The notes under the pieces are model-generated. The model saw only the letters and a list, made by a program, of their open reading frames with translations. It was not told the DNA's origin and made no database searches. A program made the position numbers and the translations under genes. Shown one piece after another: positions 25,688 through 34,385 of a DNA stretch of 64,000 bases. The DNA lies in NCBI GenBank assembly GCA_964438865.1, contig CAYTMI010000015.1, positions 1 to 64,000 of the forward strand. The letters run 5' to 3'. The first letter of the stretch is position 1; every line of letters begins with the position of its first letter. Source of the stretch: G016234445 sp964438865 (GTDB taxonomy: Bacteria > Chloroflexota > Dehalococcoidia > Tepidiformales > Tepidiformaceae).

Positions 25688-26497
25688 ATGTGCTTCGCGA
25701 CTGTCAACGGCATTCAGATCTACTACGAAGTCCTCGGGCAGGGTGAGCCGCTCCTCCTGATCGACGGGCAGGGCGGCGACCACCATGGCTGGGACCTGGT
25801 GCGCGAGGGATTCGCCGCGCGGCACCGGGTGGTCGTTTGGGACCACCGCGGCACGGGGCAGAGCGACAAACCTCGCGAGCCCGCCTACAGCATCGAGGGA
25901 TTCGCCGCCGACGCCGTGGGGTTGCTGGACCACCTCGGTATTGAGCGCGCGCACGCCTGCGGGATCTCGATGGGCGGCCGCATCTGCCAACGCCTGGGAA
26001 TTGACCACGCCCCGCGGCTGGGGGCGCTGGTGCTGGGATGCACGACTCCCGGCAACGCCCACGGGGTTCGGCGGCCGGCGGAAGTCGACGCCCGGATGGC
26101 GAACCGGCCCGCGGACCCCGAAGAGGCGGCCCGGTTCCTCCTCGACCAAATGGTGACGCCCATGTTCCTGGCCAACCACCCTGAGTACGTGGCAGCGGCG
26201 CTGGAGCGGGCGCGGAACCCGATTCCGCCCTACGCCCAGAGGATGCATTACCTTGCCAGCGAAGGCCACGACGCATGGGACGGGCTGCCCACCATCACCG
26301 CGCCCGTGCTGGTCATCCACGGCGGCGACGACGCGGTCAACCCCACGGCGAACGCGGCGCTGCTCGCGGGGCGAATCCCCGGGGCGGAACTTCGGATCAT
26401 CGAGGGCGGCCGCCACGGCTACTTCGTGGAATTCGCGGACGAAGCCACGCCGGTGGTACTCGACTTCCTCGCGCGGCATCCCATTGCCCGCGCCTGA
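25688..26497 (+). CDS. Alpha/beta hydrolase
   Basis: A 269-residue alpha/beta-hydrolase-fold protein. The nucleophile elbow is GISMGG (serine near residue 99). The acid is probably in VIHGGDDAVNP (about 216-226) and the histidine in GGRHGYFVE near 247. The oxyanion region IDGQGGDHHGWDL replaces the commoner HG motif. It resembles 3-oxoadipate enol-lactonase-like esterases, but the substrate cannot be read from sequence. It lies 11 bases after tetR and overlaps the next gene. Confidence 0.85.
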   Translation: MCFATVNGIQIYYEVLGQGEPLLLIDGQGGDHHGWDLVREGFAARHRVVVWDHRGTGQSDKPREPAYSIEGFAADAVGLLDHLGIERAHACGISMGGRICQRLGIDHAPRLGALVLGCTTPGNAHGVRRPAEVDARMANRPADPEEAARFLLDQMVTPMFLANHPEYVAAALERARNPIPPYAQRMHYLASEGHDAWDGLPTITAPVLVIHGGDDAVNPTANAALLAGRIPGAELRIIEGGRHGYFVEFADEATPVVLDFLARHPIARA

Positions 26498-26996
26498 AAT
26501 CCCGGGCCACCTGGCGATCCGGCCGGCGTCCGCCGCGGATGCGGGCGCGCTGGCCCGCCTGCGCTGGGAGTTCCGGGCGGCGCTCAACGAAGCGACAGAG
26601 GACGAAGCCGGGTTCATCGACCGCTGCGGGGAGTGGATGGCCGCCCGGCTCGGGCCGGCGAGCGACTGGAGGTGCTGGGTCGTGGAGACGGCGGCCAGGG
26701 AGATCGCCGGGAACCTCTGGCTCCAGATGATCGAAAAGGTGCCCAACCCGGCGCCCGAACTGGAACACCACGGCTACATCACCAACGTGTACGTGGCAAC
26801 TGAGCTTCGCGGGAGTGGCGCCGGCGAACTGCTGCTCGAAACCGCCCTCGCGTGGTGCCGGGAACGCGGTGTCGACTCTGTGGTGCTCTGGCCGACCGCC
26901 CGCAGCCGGACGCTCTACGCCCGCCACGGGTTCGCGGTGCGCGATAACATCATGGAGGCCATCCTCGACCCCGGGCGCGACATCTCCGGCCACTGA
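26484..26996 (+). CDS. GNAT family N-acetyltransferase
   Basis: The 170-residue protein has HLAIRPASAADAGALARLRW at its start, YITNVYVATELRGSGAGELL as the acetyl-CoA-binding motif A (R-x-x-G-x-G-like) and VVLWPTARSRTLYARHGFAV near the end. This is the ordinary GNAT layout. TTG 26484 is the likeliest start, inside the last 14 bases of the hydrolase gene; the frame is open upstream in the wrong frame of that gene. The acceptor substrate is unknown. Confidence 0.8.
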   Translation: MPAPEIPGHLAIRPASAADAGALARLRWEFRAALNEATEDEAGFIDRCGEWMAARLGPASDWRCWVVETAAREIAGNLWLQMIEKVPNPAPELEHHGYITNVYVATELRGSGAGELLLETALAWCRERGVDSVVLWPTARSRTLYARHGFAVRDNIMEAILDPGRDISGH

Positions 26997-27031
26997 GGCT
27001 TCCGCGATTCCCGCGGAGGCCCCTCCTGCTC

Positions 27032-27037
27032 TACAGT
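27032..27037 (+). promoter_or_regulatory. TACAGT box 7 nt before ATG 27045 (leaderless-type)
   Basis: TACAGT is followed by GCACCGC and the ATG of the second acetyltransferase, with no Shine-Dalgarno. The hexamer and spacing are the same as before tetR. Confidence 0.4.
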
Positions 27038-27044
27038 GCACCGC

Positions 27045-27695
27045 ATGGCCAACGCCACCTATCCGCCGCCGATTCAGGGGCATGGGCTCGTGCTCCGGCC
27101 GTGGGACGATGACCTCGTGCGGCAGATGGCCGCCTGGGGCGAACGCGGCTTCCCCTACCAGTCCTTCGACCTCGGCTACCTGAAGGACCGGCAGCGGGCG
27201 CGGACGAAGCTCGGCTGGGCGCGCGAGGCTGGGTCCCACCGCCATTTCGTCGCCTGCGAGGGGCCGCGCGCGGTGGGCCGCCTTTCCGTGAACCTCCGGG
27301 ACCAGTCCGGCCTCTATTTGTGGGGAGTCCATGTCCCGCCCGAACACGAAGGCCGCGGCGTTTGCCGGAGGATGATGGCCGCGCTCATGGGATGGCTTGA
27401 AGGCGAGTACCCGGCTTCGGACTTCATCCTCACCTCGAACGCCTTCGCCGAGCATGCCCAGCACGCCTACCTCGCGCTTGGCTTCGAAGTGACTGAGACG
27501 CGGTGGCACCACGAATCTGACCTCGCCATGCAGCTCTGGAAGGCGGCGCCGGCCGAGAGGGAGCGGCTTTCCCCGTTCCTGCGGTTCGCGAACGGGCGCT
27601 GGGAAGTGCGGACCTACGTCATGCGGAGGAAGCGAGGCGCGCCGATGGACATCTCGCTACGGCGCCCCGAGGCAGTGCATTCCGCGATGCCGTGA
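27045..27695 (+). CDS. GNAT family N-acetyltransferase
   Basis: This 216-residue protein begins LVLRPWDDDLVRQMAAWGER after a short leader. It carries LWGVHVPPEHEGRGVCRRMM, a GNAT motif A (EGRGVCRRM), and ILTSNAFAEHAQHAYLALGF. The C-terminal 50 residues (from about 165) are an extra segment of unknown role. It is not closely similar to the adjacent acetyltransferase by eye. Start ATG 27045 was preferred over GTG 27036. Confidence 0.8.
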   Translation: MANATYPPPIQGHGLVLRPWDDDLVRQMAAWGERGFPYQSFDLGYLKDRQRARTKLGWAREAGSHRHFVACEGPRAVGRLSVNLRDQSGLYLWGVHVPPEHEGRGVCRRMMAALMGWLEGEYPASDFILTSNAFAEHAQHAYLALGFEVTETRWHHESDLAMQLWKAAPAERERLSPFLRFANGRWEVRTYVMRRKRGAPMDISLRRPEAVHSAMP

Positions 27696-27697
27696 CC

Positions 27698-27723
27698 CGG
27701 AGCGGGACAGCCAGCCCGCTCCG
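27698..27723. terminator. 9-bp bidirectional hairpin
   Basis: CGGAGCGGG (27698-27706) pairs with CCCGCTCCG (27715-27723) across 8 bases, between convergent genes ending at 27695 and 27731. Confidence 0.6.
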
Positions 27724-27730
27724 CCTGGCG

Positions 27731-28852
27731 CTACGCGCGCCCTTCCCGGAGGTCGTTTTCGAGCCAGGCGATGTCGTTCAGGGCCATGAGCCCGCCCGCG
27801 ACGAGCGAGTGGCCACCGAGGTACACGGGCAGGGGGGCGCGGGCGGCCGCTTCGGTTAGCCGCCTCAGCGCCGGGTCGTCGATTGCCTGAGCCTCGAGGA
27901 GGTCGCTCTGGAAGCGGTCTTCGCGCGAGGGTGTTATCCCGAGGTGGGCTTCGATGACGCGGGTGTCGAGGACGAGGGCGTCGCCAAGCCGGGCCATCCG
28001 TTCGAAGAACCGTTCGAAGCCGACCGCTTCGATGAGGAAGCCGAGGAGTGAGGCGGGGCGATGGTCGGCGGGGGCGGTGGCAAGGCCACGCTCTTCGCTG
28101 AACATCCTCACCCGGCAGGCGGTTTCCCGCTCGAGATAGTGCCAGCTCTGGCTGCCCACGCGGCCCGCGACGATGAGTTGCCCGTCGCGATCGCAGAGGA
28201 GCCGCAAGAGCGGACGGAAGCGCTCCGCAGCCGGGCGGGCTGGCGCCACCGCCTCCGCAAGTCCGGGGGCGAGGCCGGGGGTGAGCGCCAGTACGGCGAG
28301 GTCAGCCGGGGTGTCGAGGTCGAACTGGGTTGCGGTTGTTCGCGGAAGGATGACCGGTGCGAGGCCGGCTTCGTCGCGGAGCCGCCGCGGGAGGACGTTG
28401 TCGCGGTCGATTCGGCCAAGCCGTGCGAGAGCCTCGCCAGGAGTCCAGGCGGTGAGGTCGGCCGAGAAGAAGTTGTTGGTGATGAAGCGGCCGTCCCGGG
28501 CTTCGAGCTGCTCGGCGATCAGGCGGAAATCGTCAATCCCGGCGAGGGGCACGGACCCGGAACCCATGACCGCGGGCTTCAGCAGCCCGTACCGCTGGAT
28601 GATCCCGCGAAGGCGCGTGTCGTAGTCGAACGGCTCGCCGGGAGCGTCGAGGTCGAGAAGGACGCCGCTGGGGAGCGGTGCGAATGCCTCCCCGCTGTCG
28701 GTGGCGAGGATGACCGCTTCGAAGCCCCCGGCGAGCGCGGTGGCGGCGGTGGCCCTGGCGGCCGCGGCCCGGGCCCGGGCAACGAGGCTTTCGGCGGCGC
28801 CCGTGCCGGTGCCCCCGTGAAAGATGACGAGTACAGGACCTGCGAACGCCAT
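27731..28852 (-). CDS. Nucleotidyltransferase-like protein with unknown C-terminal domain
   Basis: A 373-residue protein I cannot place firmly. Residues 1-190 look like a Rossmann-type NTP-transferase: a glycine-rich VLVIFHGGTGTGAAESL opening, EAVILATDSGEAF, and TATQFDLDTPADLAVLAL (about 173-190). That last motif is typical of MobA/CofC-like NTP-transferases near their end. Residues 200-373 contain LCDRDGQLIVAGRVGSQSW and a helical end and match nothing I know. If CofC-like, it might serve F420 synthesis, which would fit the deazaflavin-type enzymes nearby, but this is only a guess. Start ATG 28852 has a TACGCT box 7 bases upstream and no Shine-Dalgarno. Confidence 0.6.
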   Translation of the reverse strand: MAFAGPVLVIFHGGTGTGAAESLVARARAAAARATAATALAGGFEAVILATDSGEAFAPLPSGVLLDLDAPGEPFDYDTRLRGIIQRYGLLKPAVMGSGSVPLAGIDDFRLIAEQLEARDGRFITNNFFSADLTAWTPGEALARLGRIDRDNVLPRRLRDEAGLAPVILPRTTATQFDLDTPADLAVLALTPGLAPGLAEAVAPARPAAERFRPLLRLLCDRDGQLIVAGRVGSQSWHYLERETACRVRMFSEERGLATAPADHRPASLLGFLIEAVGFERFFERMARLGDALVLDTRVIEAHLGITPSREDRFQSDLLEAQAIDDPALRRLTEAAARAPLPVYLGGHSLVAGGLMALNDIAWLENDLREGRA

Positions 28853-28859
28853 GCTATCC

Positions 28860-28865
28860 AGCGTA
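28860..28865 (-). promoter_or_regulatory. TACGCT box 7 nt before ATG 28852 (leaderless-type)
   Basis: On the minus strand TACGCT is followed by GGATAGC and the ATG of the nucleotidyltransferase-like gene. Confidence 0.35.
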
Positions 28866-28968
28866 AGGCGGCGGCGAGACTGCCGCACGAACCTGATCAG
28901 AGGAAGGTCTCTCTTTGCCTGTCCATCCTATCGGAAGGGACCGCCGCACGATCCGCGTTAGCCACTCG

Positions 28969-29997
28969 CTATTCGAGGCGGGCAGCCATAAGCTTCGCCC
29001 AGAGCGCATCGTCGAATGAACTCATGGCAGCGCCGGGTTCCTCCGCAGCCGCTCCCTGTCGTGCCACAACGAGGCCGAGGCTGCGGCAGACGTAGATCTT
29101 CTGGTCGGCCGCGCCCAGGGCACAGAACAAGTCCGGAGGCGCCGACGGCACCAGCGGCCCTGCAACCCTACCTTGCCGCATCGGCCGTAGATAGGACGCC
29201 TTGCCGTTGAGCCACCAGAAGAAGCCGTACGAAGGGTTCATCTGCTGTGACGTTTCCGTTGCGGCGTCGAGATAGAAGCGGTCGGCGAGCACAGGGCGGC
29301 CGTCCCACTCTCCGTGGTTCTGCACGAGCAGCCCGAAGCGGGCCATGTCACGAACCGTGGTCAAGAGCGCCGAAAACGGGGCGTCTTCGGGGCCGAAGGC
29401 GAAGAGGTTGCGGGGAACGCCGGGCGGTGCCTGGCGCGTGACCCATGACGTGTCGGCCATGCCTATGGGACCCCAGAGCACCTCTCGGGACCACTCGTCG
29501 AGCGGGCGACCGGTCACCCGCTCGAGGCCATCTTTGACGATGTGGTAAGCGCGGTTGTTGTAATACCACGACGCACCAGGTTCGGATTCGGGCGCGAGTT
29601 CTTCGTCGAGGCCGGTGCACATCGAAAGGTGGTGACGCAGCGTGATTCGGCGCTCGTGGTCCGCTGGCGCCTGCGACCAGCCGTCACCGAGCACGGCAGA
29701 GGATGGCGCGTCGATACTCAGCAGCCCCTGCTGCTGGGCGATGCCGACCAGCACCGAAACGACGCTCTTCTGAGCGGAGGCTATATCGCGGACGGTGTGG
29801 GCGCCGCCGGTGCCCCAGTAGCGCTCTGCGAGGATGCGCCCGTCGCGGAGGACGATGAGGCCGGTCGAGTGCTTTCCGCCCGCGAAGCTGAGCGCATCGT
29901 CGAGTCGTTTTGCGTGCCAACCCACCTCGGCGGGCCGAACCGTCTCCCATTGCCCGGAAGCTGAAGGTGGGAAGTACAACTGGCCTGCTGTGGCCAT
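28969..29997 (-). CDS. Beta-lactamase-related serine hydrolase
   Basis: The 342-residue protein has the class C beta-lactamase/esterase layout. The nucleophile S-x-x-K is in RDIASAQKSVVSVLVGIA (about 90-107). The tyrosine of the second motif is in SWYYNNRAYHIVKDGLERVT. A late ALGAADQKIYVCRSLGLVVA stands where the KTG-like strand lies. No signal peptide is evident, so it is probably cytoplasmic. ATG 29997 follows a GGAGG; the frame is open far upstream only by chance. The substrate is unknown. Confidence 0.85.
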   Translation of the reverse strand: MATAGQLYFPPSASGQWETVRPAEVGWHAKRLDDALSFAGGKHSTGLIVLRDGRILAERYWGTGGAHTVRDIASAQKSVVSVLVGIAQQQGLLSIDAPSSAVLGDGWSQAPADHERRITLRHHLSMCTGLDEELAPESEPGASWYYNNRAYHIVKDGLERVTGRPLDEWSREVLWGPIGMADTSWVTRQAPPGVPRNLFAFGPEDAPFSALLTTVRDMARFGLLVQNHGEWDGRPVLADRFYLDAATETSQQMNPSYGFFWWLNGKASYLRPMRQGRVAGPLVPSAPPDLFCALGAADQKIYVCRSLGLVVARQGAAAEEPGAAMSSFDDALWAKLMAARLE

Positions 29998-30165
29998 TGG
30001 TCGAGCCTCCGGTTGGTGATTGAGCGGAGCATACAGCGGGCAGGCTGGGCCGCTATGACCTCCGGCAAGAAGGCGGCCGCACAGCCGTACGCGCTCTTCT
30101 GGTAGGCTCCGGATCGCGGGGTGGCCAGGTCCGCCCGCGATTCCGTGCCGAAGGGAAGAGATGCC

Positions 30166-31368
30166 ATGGCCGCGAACAGCGAGCTCAACCGGGTCGAACT
30201 GCTGCGGACAGTCGCTGCGCAGGTCATCGATGAGGCCTCGGCGGAGCTGCGCCGTATCAGCCTCGACATCCACGCCCATCCTGAGTTGAACTTCCAGGAG
30301 CACCACGCCCACGGACTCCTGACGGATTACCTGGAGTCGAAGGGCTTCGAAGTCACGCGGGGCGCCTATGAGATGCCGACCGCGTTCCAGGCAGTGGCGG
30401 GCAGTGGTTCGCCCACGATCGCCGTGATGTGCGAATACGATGCCCTCCCGGGCATTGGCCACGCCTGCGGCCACAACCTCATCGCCATCTCCGGCGTGGC
30501 CACGGCCCTGGGTCTGAAGGCGGCCCTCGGCGATGGCAGCGGCACCGTGGTCGTCCTCGGGAGCCCGGCCGAGGAGGGCGGCGGCGGCAAAGTCATCATG
30601 ATCGAACGCGGCGCCTTCGAAAACGTGGACGCCGCGATGATGCTGCACCCAACCCCCGGCGACGCTGCCTGGGCGAACGTGATCGCGATCCAGTCGGTGG
30701 AAGTGGACTACTTCGGCCGCAACGCCCACGCTTCGGCGTTCCCCTGGATGGGCCTGAACGCGCTGGACGCGATTGTGATGGCCTACAACGGCATCTCCCT
30801 GATGCGCCAGCAGATGCGCCCGACGGACCGGGTGCACGGGGTCATCACCCGCGGCGGGCTCAAACCCAACATCATCCCGGACCACACTTCCGCCGAGTAC
30901 TTCGTCCGCTCGAAGAACCCGGCGGAGCTTGAGGAACTGAAGGCCAAGGTGAAGGCGTGCTTCGAAGCCGCCGCCCTGGCCACCGGCTGCCGCCTCGAAT
31001 ACCGCGAGACGAACCGGCCCTACACCGACCTGGTCAACAACGACCACATGGCCGGGCGCTACGCAGACTACCTGGCCACCCTCGGCGCCGTCTCAGCTTC
31101 CCGGGAACAGGCGCTCTCGAGCGTCGCCGCCAGCACCGACATGGGAAACGTCAGCTACGTGGTGCCCACCATCCACCCGATGTTCGGGATCCCCACGATG
31201 GCCGGGAACCACACGCCGGGCTTCACCGAGGCCGCGGCGACCGCCGAAGCCCACGCCGCGACCATCCGCGCAGCGAAGGCGCTGGCGATGACAGCACTCG
31301 ATCTCTACCTGCAGCCCGGGCAGATGGAGGCGGCAAGGGCCGAGTTCAACGCGAATCTGCGGCGATGA
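30166..31368 (+). CDS. M20 family metallopeptidase / amidohydrolase
   Basis: A 400-residue M20D-like enzyme. The metal-binding regions are CEYDALPGIGHACGHNLIAI (residues about 89-108), GSPAEEGGGGK and MLHPTPGD. The lid domain near 180-310 has GRNAHASAFPWMGLNALDAI, and a late STDMGNVSYVVPTIHPMFGI supplies the remaining histidine. This pattern resembles AbgB/PM20D2-type dipeptide or amide hydrolases. ATG 30166 has GGGAAGAG upstream. It is divergent from the serine hydrolase. Confidence 0.9.
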   Translation: MAANSELNRVELLRTVAAQVIDEASAELRRISLDIHAHPELNFQEHHAHGLLTDYLESKGFEVTRGAYEMPTAFQAVAGSGSPTIAVMCEYDALPGIGHACGHNLIAISGVATALGLKAALGDGSGTVVVLGSPAEEGGGGKVIMIERGAFENVDAAMMLHPTPGDAAWANVIAIQSVEVDYFGRNAHASAFPWMGLNALDAIVMAYNGISLMRQQMRPTDRVHGVITRGGLKPNIIPDHTSAEYFVRSKNPAELEELKAKVKACFEAAALATGCRLEYRETNRPYTDLVNNDHMAGRYADYLATLGAVSASREQALSSVAASTDMGNVSYVVPTIHPMFGIPTMAGNHTPGFTEAAATAEAHAATIRAAKALAMTALDLYLQPGQMEAARAEFNANLRR

Positions 31369-31393
31369 CGCGGGGCCTGGTCGGGGAGCGGCC

Positions 31394-31423
31394 TTGACGG
31401 AATGCGAACAGGCGTTCTATGGT
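31394..31423 (+). promoter_or_regulatory. Candidate promoter of the rplI-dnaB unit
   Basis: TTGACG (31394-31399), an 18-base spacer and TATGGT (31418-31423) lie 171 bases before the rplI start. The 226-bp gap has no other gene that I can support. Confidence 0.45.
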
Positions 31424-31594
31424 CATAACTGCTGTTCGGAGTGAAGAAACCACCAGGGTGCGGCCAGCGCGACGATAACGCATTGAGCCGCTACCATCAG
31501 TGGTCTACGGTTGCGCCCGGGACTTGCCGGGGCGTCACCGGCCGGCTGTACGCAACAGTGCGGCAATCACCCCAAATGGCATCGAGGTTCTCCC

Positions 31595-32203
31595 ATGAAA
31601 GTCGTCTTTTTCGAAGACGTTGAAGGCACCGCGCAGGTCGGCGACATCAAGGAAGTGAAGAACGGGTTCGCCCGCAACTTCCTCCTGCCGCGCAACCTTG
31701 CCGGTGCTCCTACCCGCGACAACCTGCAACACGCGCAGGCGCTGGCCCAGAAGGAAGTCCGGCGCCAGGAGAAACTCGACGGCGAGGCTCGCAAGACCAC
31801 TGACCGGCTGGCGGGCTACACGATTTCGATCGAAGCCCGCGTTGGCGAAAGCGGCCGCCTCTTCGGCTCCGTCACCAACCGTGACATCGCTGAAAAGCTG
31901 CACGCCGCCAGCGGCATTCAGGTCGACCCGCACATCGTGCTGCTCGCCGAACCCATCCGCGAACTCGGCAGCCGCCCGGTGACCATCAAGTTCACGCGCA
32001 ACGTTTCGGTCGAAGTGAACGTGGACGTGGTGCCGGACGAAGAGTCGAAGCCGATCGTGGCGAAGCTCATCGCCGAAGCGCAGGCGCAGGCTGCCCTGGC
32101 GCGCAAGGCCGACGAGGCCGCGGCCTATGCCGCAGCCCAGGCTGCCGCGAAGGCCGGCCACGCGGAAGCCGCCGAAGACGAAGAAGAAGCCCAGGCCGAA
32201 TAA
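31595..32203 (+). CDS. rplI: 50S ribosomal protein L9 with Ala/Glu-rich tail
   Basis: L9 covers residues 1-148: MKVVFFEDVEGTAQVGDIKE, VKNGFARNFLLPRNLA, and the C-terminal domain GRLFGSVTNRDIAEKLHAAS. A 54-residue alanine/glutamate-rich tail follows. ATG 31595 is set by the invariant N-terminus. rpsF, ssb and rpsR, which usually precede rplI, are absent here. dnaB follows after 75 bases. Confidence 0.97.
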   Translation: MKVVFFEDVEGTAQVGDIKEVKNGFARNFLLPRNLAGAPTRDNLQHAQALAQKEVRRQEKLDGEARKTTDRLAGYTISIEARVGESGRLFGSVTNRDIAEKLHAASGIQVDPHIVLLAEPIRELGSRPVTIKFTRNVSVEVNVDVVPDEESKPIVAKLIAEAQAQAALARKADEAAAYAAAQAAAKAGHAEAAEDEEEAQAE

Positions 32204-32278
32204 CGCCGGGAAGGAGGTGCGTGGGACCAGTTCAGCCGCGCTCAGGCGCGATTCTCTCTGCCGGTCCCCCCTCCGCCC

Positions 32279-33679
32279 ATGGCATTTCCCGCTGCCCTCG
32301 AACGCCTTCCCCCGCATGACATCGAAGCCGAAGAGGCCGTCATCGCGGCGCTCCTCGTGGATGTGGAAGCGCTGCACAAGGTGCTGCCCATCCTCAAGCC
32401 CCAGGACTTCTTCCGCGAGAAGAACGGCTGGGTGTACGAATCCTGCCTCGCACTGTGGAACCGCGACGAAGCCGTAAACCAGATCACGGTCGCCCATGAG
32501 CTTGCCCGCCACGACCGGTTGGAGGACACGGGCGGCCAGACGTATCTCGCTGAGGTCATCCGCCGGCTGCCGACCAGCCTCGGGGTCGAGTTCTATGCCC
32601 GGCTCGTCAAGCGCGACGCGACCTACCGGGGCCTCATCCACGCGGCCACCGGCATCCTCCAGATGGCCTACGAGGCCCCGCCGGAGATCGAGCACGTTTT
32701 CACCCGCGCCGAAGACCTGATCCAGCGTCTCCGGGGCGGCGAGAACTTCCGCGACTTCGTCCACATCAGCCAACTCCTCTCGGCCTACCTCGAAGAGGAC
32801 GCGGAGACCTTCGAGCGCAAGCAGCTCTCCGCCATCCAGACGGGCTTCACCGACCTCGACGCCCTGCTCGGCGGCTTGAAGCGCTCAGACCTCGCGATCA
32901 TCGGCGCCCGGCCGAGCGTCGGGAAGTCGAGCTTCGCGCTCGGCATCGCCCGGAACGCGGCGGTGAGCCAGCGCGCCAACGTCGCTTTCTTTTCGCTGGA
33001 AATGAGCGGCGAGCAACTGGCCGTGCGTCTGCTCTCCGCCGAAGCCAACGTGGAAGCGACGCGACTTCGCCTCGGCACCCAGACCGAACTGGAGGAGCGC
33101 CGGATCATCCGGGCCACCGGCGAACTCTCCGAAGCCAACATCTGGTTCGACGACTCCCCGGTGCTGACCGTGGCCGAACTGCGGGCGAAAGCGCGTCGCC
33201 TGGCCATGCGCCAGAACGGCCTCGACCTGATCGTGATCGACTACCTCCAGCTCATGCACGGGGAGGGGATCCCCGGCCGGGAGAACCGCGTCCAGGAGAT
33301 CAGCTACATCTCGCGCACGTTGAAGAGCCTGGCTCGCGAGTTGGACGTGCCGATCATCGCCCTTGCCCAGCTTTCTCGCGCAATCGAAAACCGTCACCCG
33401 CGGACGCCGATGCTGTCCGACCTCCGGGATTCGGGCTCCATCGAACAGGACGCTGACGTGGTGATGTTCCTCAGCCGCGAAGAGCTCTATGTGTCGCTTG
33501 AGCAGTGGATGGCCTCGCACGAAGACATGCCCGCCGCTGCCTACCCCAAGGGCGTTGCCCAGGTGATCGTCGCGAAGCACCGCAACGGCCCCATCGGCAA
33601 CGTGGAGCTTCGTTTCCGCGACCGGATCGCAAAGTTCGAAGACTGGACGCTCAGGCGGGATGGACCACCCGATGACTGA
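32279..33679 (+). CDS. dnaB: Replicative DNA helicase DnaB
   Basis: The 466-residue helicase has the N-terminal primase-interacting domain (LPPHDIEAEEAVIAALLVDV at 10-29). The RecA-like motor has Walker A IIGARPSVGKSSFALGIARN (about 207-226), H1a-type VAFFSLEMSGEQL, Walker B LDLIVIDYLQLMHG and VPIIALAQLSRAIENR. The length is normal and no intein is present. It unwinds the fork as a hexamer. The DnaD-like gene overlaps its end by 20 bases. Confidence 0.98.
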   Translation: MAFPAALERLPPHDIEAEEAVIAALLVDVEALHKVLPILKPQDFFREKNGWVYESCLALWNRDEAVNQITVAHELARHDRLEDTGGQTYLAEVIRRLPTSLGVEFYARLVKRDATYRGLIHAATGILQMAYEAPPEIEHVFTRAEDLIQRLRGGENFRDFVHISQLLSAYLEEDAETFERKQLSAIQTGFTDLDALLGGLKRSDLAIIGARPSVGKSSFALGIARNAAVSQRANVAFFSLEMSGEQLAVRLLSAEANVEATRLRLGTQTELEERRIIRATGELSEANIWFDDSPVLTVAELRAKARRLAMRQNGLDLIVIDYLQLMHGEGIPGRENRVQEISYISRTLKSLARELDVPIIALAQLSRAIENRHPRTPMLSDLRDSGSIEQDADVVMFLSREELYVSLEQWMASHEDMPAAAYPKGVAQVIVAKHRNGPIGNVELRFRDRIAKFEDWTLRRDGPPDD

Positions 33680-34385
33680 CGCAGGCTTCGCCGGGTTCCC
33701 GGGCGTGTCGAAAGCGACGGCCATTCCCAACGTCTTCTTCGCGGCCGTCCTCCCGGAAATGCGTTCGCCGGCGGCGCTCCTGGCGTTCCTCTGGGTCGCT
33801 CGTATCGTCCAGGAACAGAAGGGCGAGTCGCGCTTCGTGACGGAGGAACAGATCTGGGCGTGCGAGGGCACTGCCGCCTCGTTCGAAGCGATCGGCGGGG
33901 GCCGGCGGGGCCTTGGCGAAGGGCTCTCTCAGTGTGCTGCCCTTGGCGCGCTCCTGCCGTTGCGTCTCTCTGGCCCGGGCGGCGAAGAGACCGTGTACTT
34001 CGTCAACAACCCCGGGTCGCAGCGTGCTGTGGGCCGGGCGCGGGCTGGCGAGCTTCGCCTGAAGGCGGAGACGGTGGCGGTTGCGGTCGCCAGCGAATCC
34101 CGCCCCGGCATCTTCCGCATGTACGAAGAGAACATCGGGACGATCACACCGATGGTGGGCGAACGCCTCTTGCATGCGGCCGAAACCTACCCCGCGGAAT
34201 GGGTGGAAGAAGCCTTCCGCGAAGCGGCGGAACTGAACAAGCGCAGCTGGCGCTACGTTGAGCGCATTCTCCAGAAGTGGGCCGAGGAGGGCCGCGGCAA
34301 TGAAGGACCTGAAGGAGATTCTTTCGAAGATCGCAAGCGGCGCTACCTCGGGGGACAGCTCGGGCACGTTGTCCGCTATCGCTGA
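33660..34385 (+). CDS. DnaD-domain replication initiation/loader protein
   Basis: A 241-residue protein with a C-terminal DnaD/DnaB-type domain: the YEENIG motif in RMYEENIGTITPMVGERLLH (about residues 153-172) and WRYVERILQKWAEEG near 200-214. The N-terminal half (ATAIPNVFFAAVLPEMRSPA) has a winged-helix-like composition. In Firmicutes DnaD proteins remodel DNA for helicase loading. Overlaps with dnaB (20 bases) and with the loader gene (86 bases) imply co-translation. A second ATG at 33672 is an alternative start. Confidence 0.85.
   Translation: MDHPMTDAGFAGFPGVSKATAIPNVFFAAVLPEMRSPAALLAFLWVARIVQEQKGESRFVTEEQIWACEGTAASFEAIGGGRRGLGEGLSQCAALGALLPLRLSGPGGEETVYFVNNPGSQRAVGRARAGELRLKAETVAVAVASESRPGIFRMYEENIGTITPMVGERLLHAAETYPAEWVEEAFREAAELNKRSWRYVERILQKWAEEGRGNEGPEGDSFEDRKRRYLGGQLGHVVRYR

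Noticed and set aside
27001..27017. TCCGCG/CGCGGA stem before the second acetyltransferase
   Set aside because: Only 6 bp, no T-run; it may end the previous gene but is not strong enough to call.
28969..31047. A 692-codon minus-strand frame including the serine hydrolase
   Set aside because: The first 350 codons lie opposite the M20 peptidase gene and show no family pattern.
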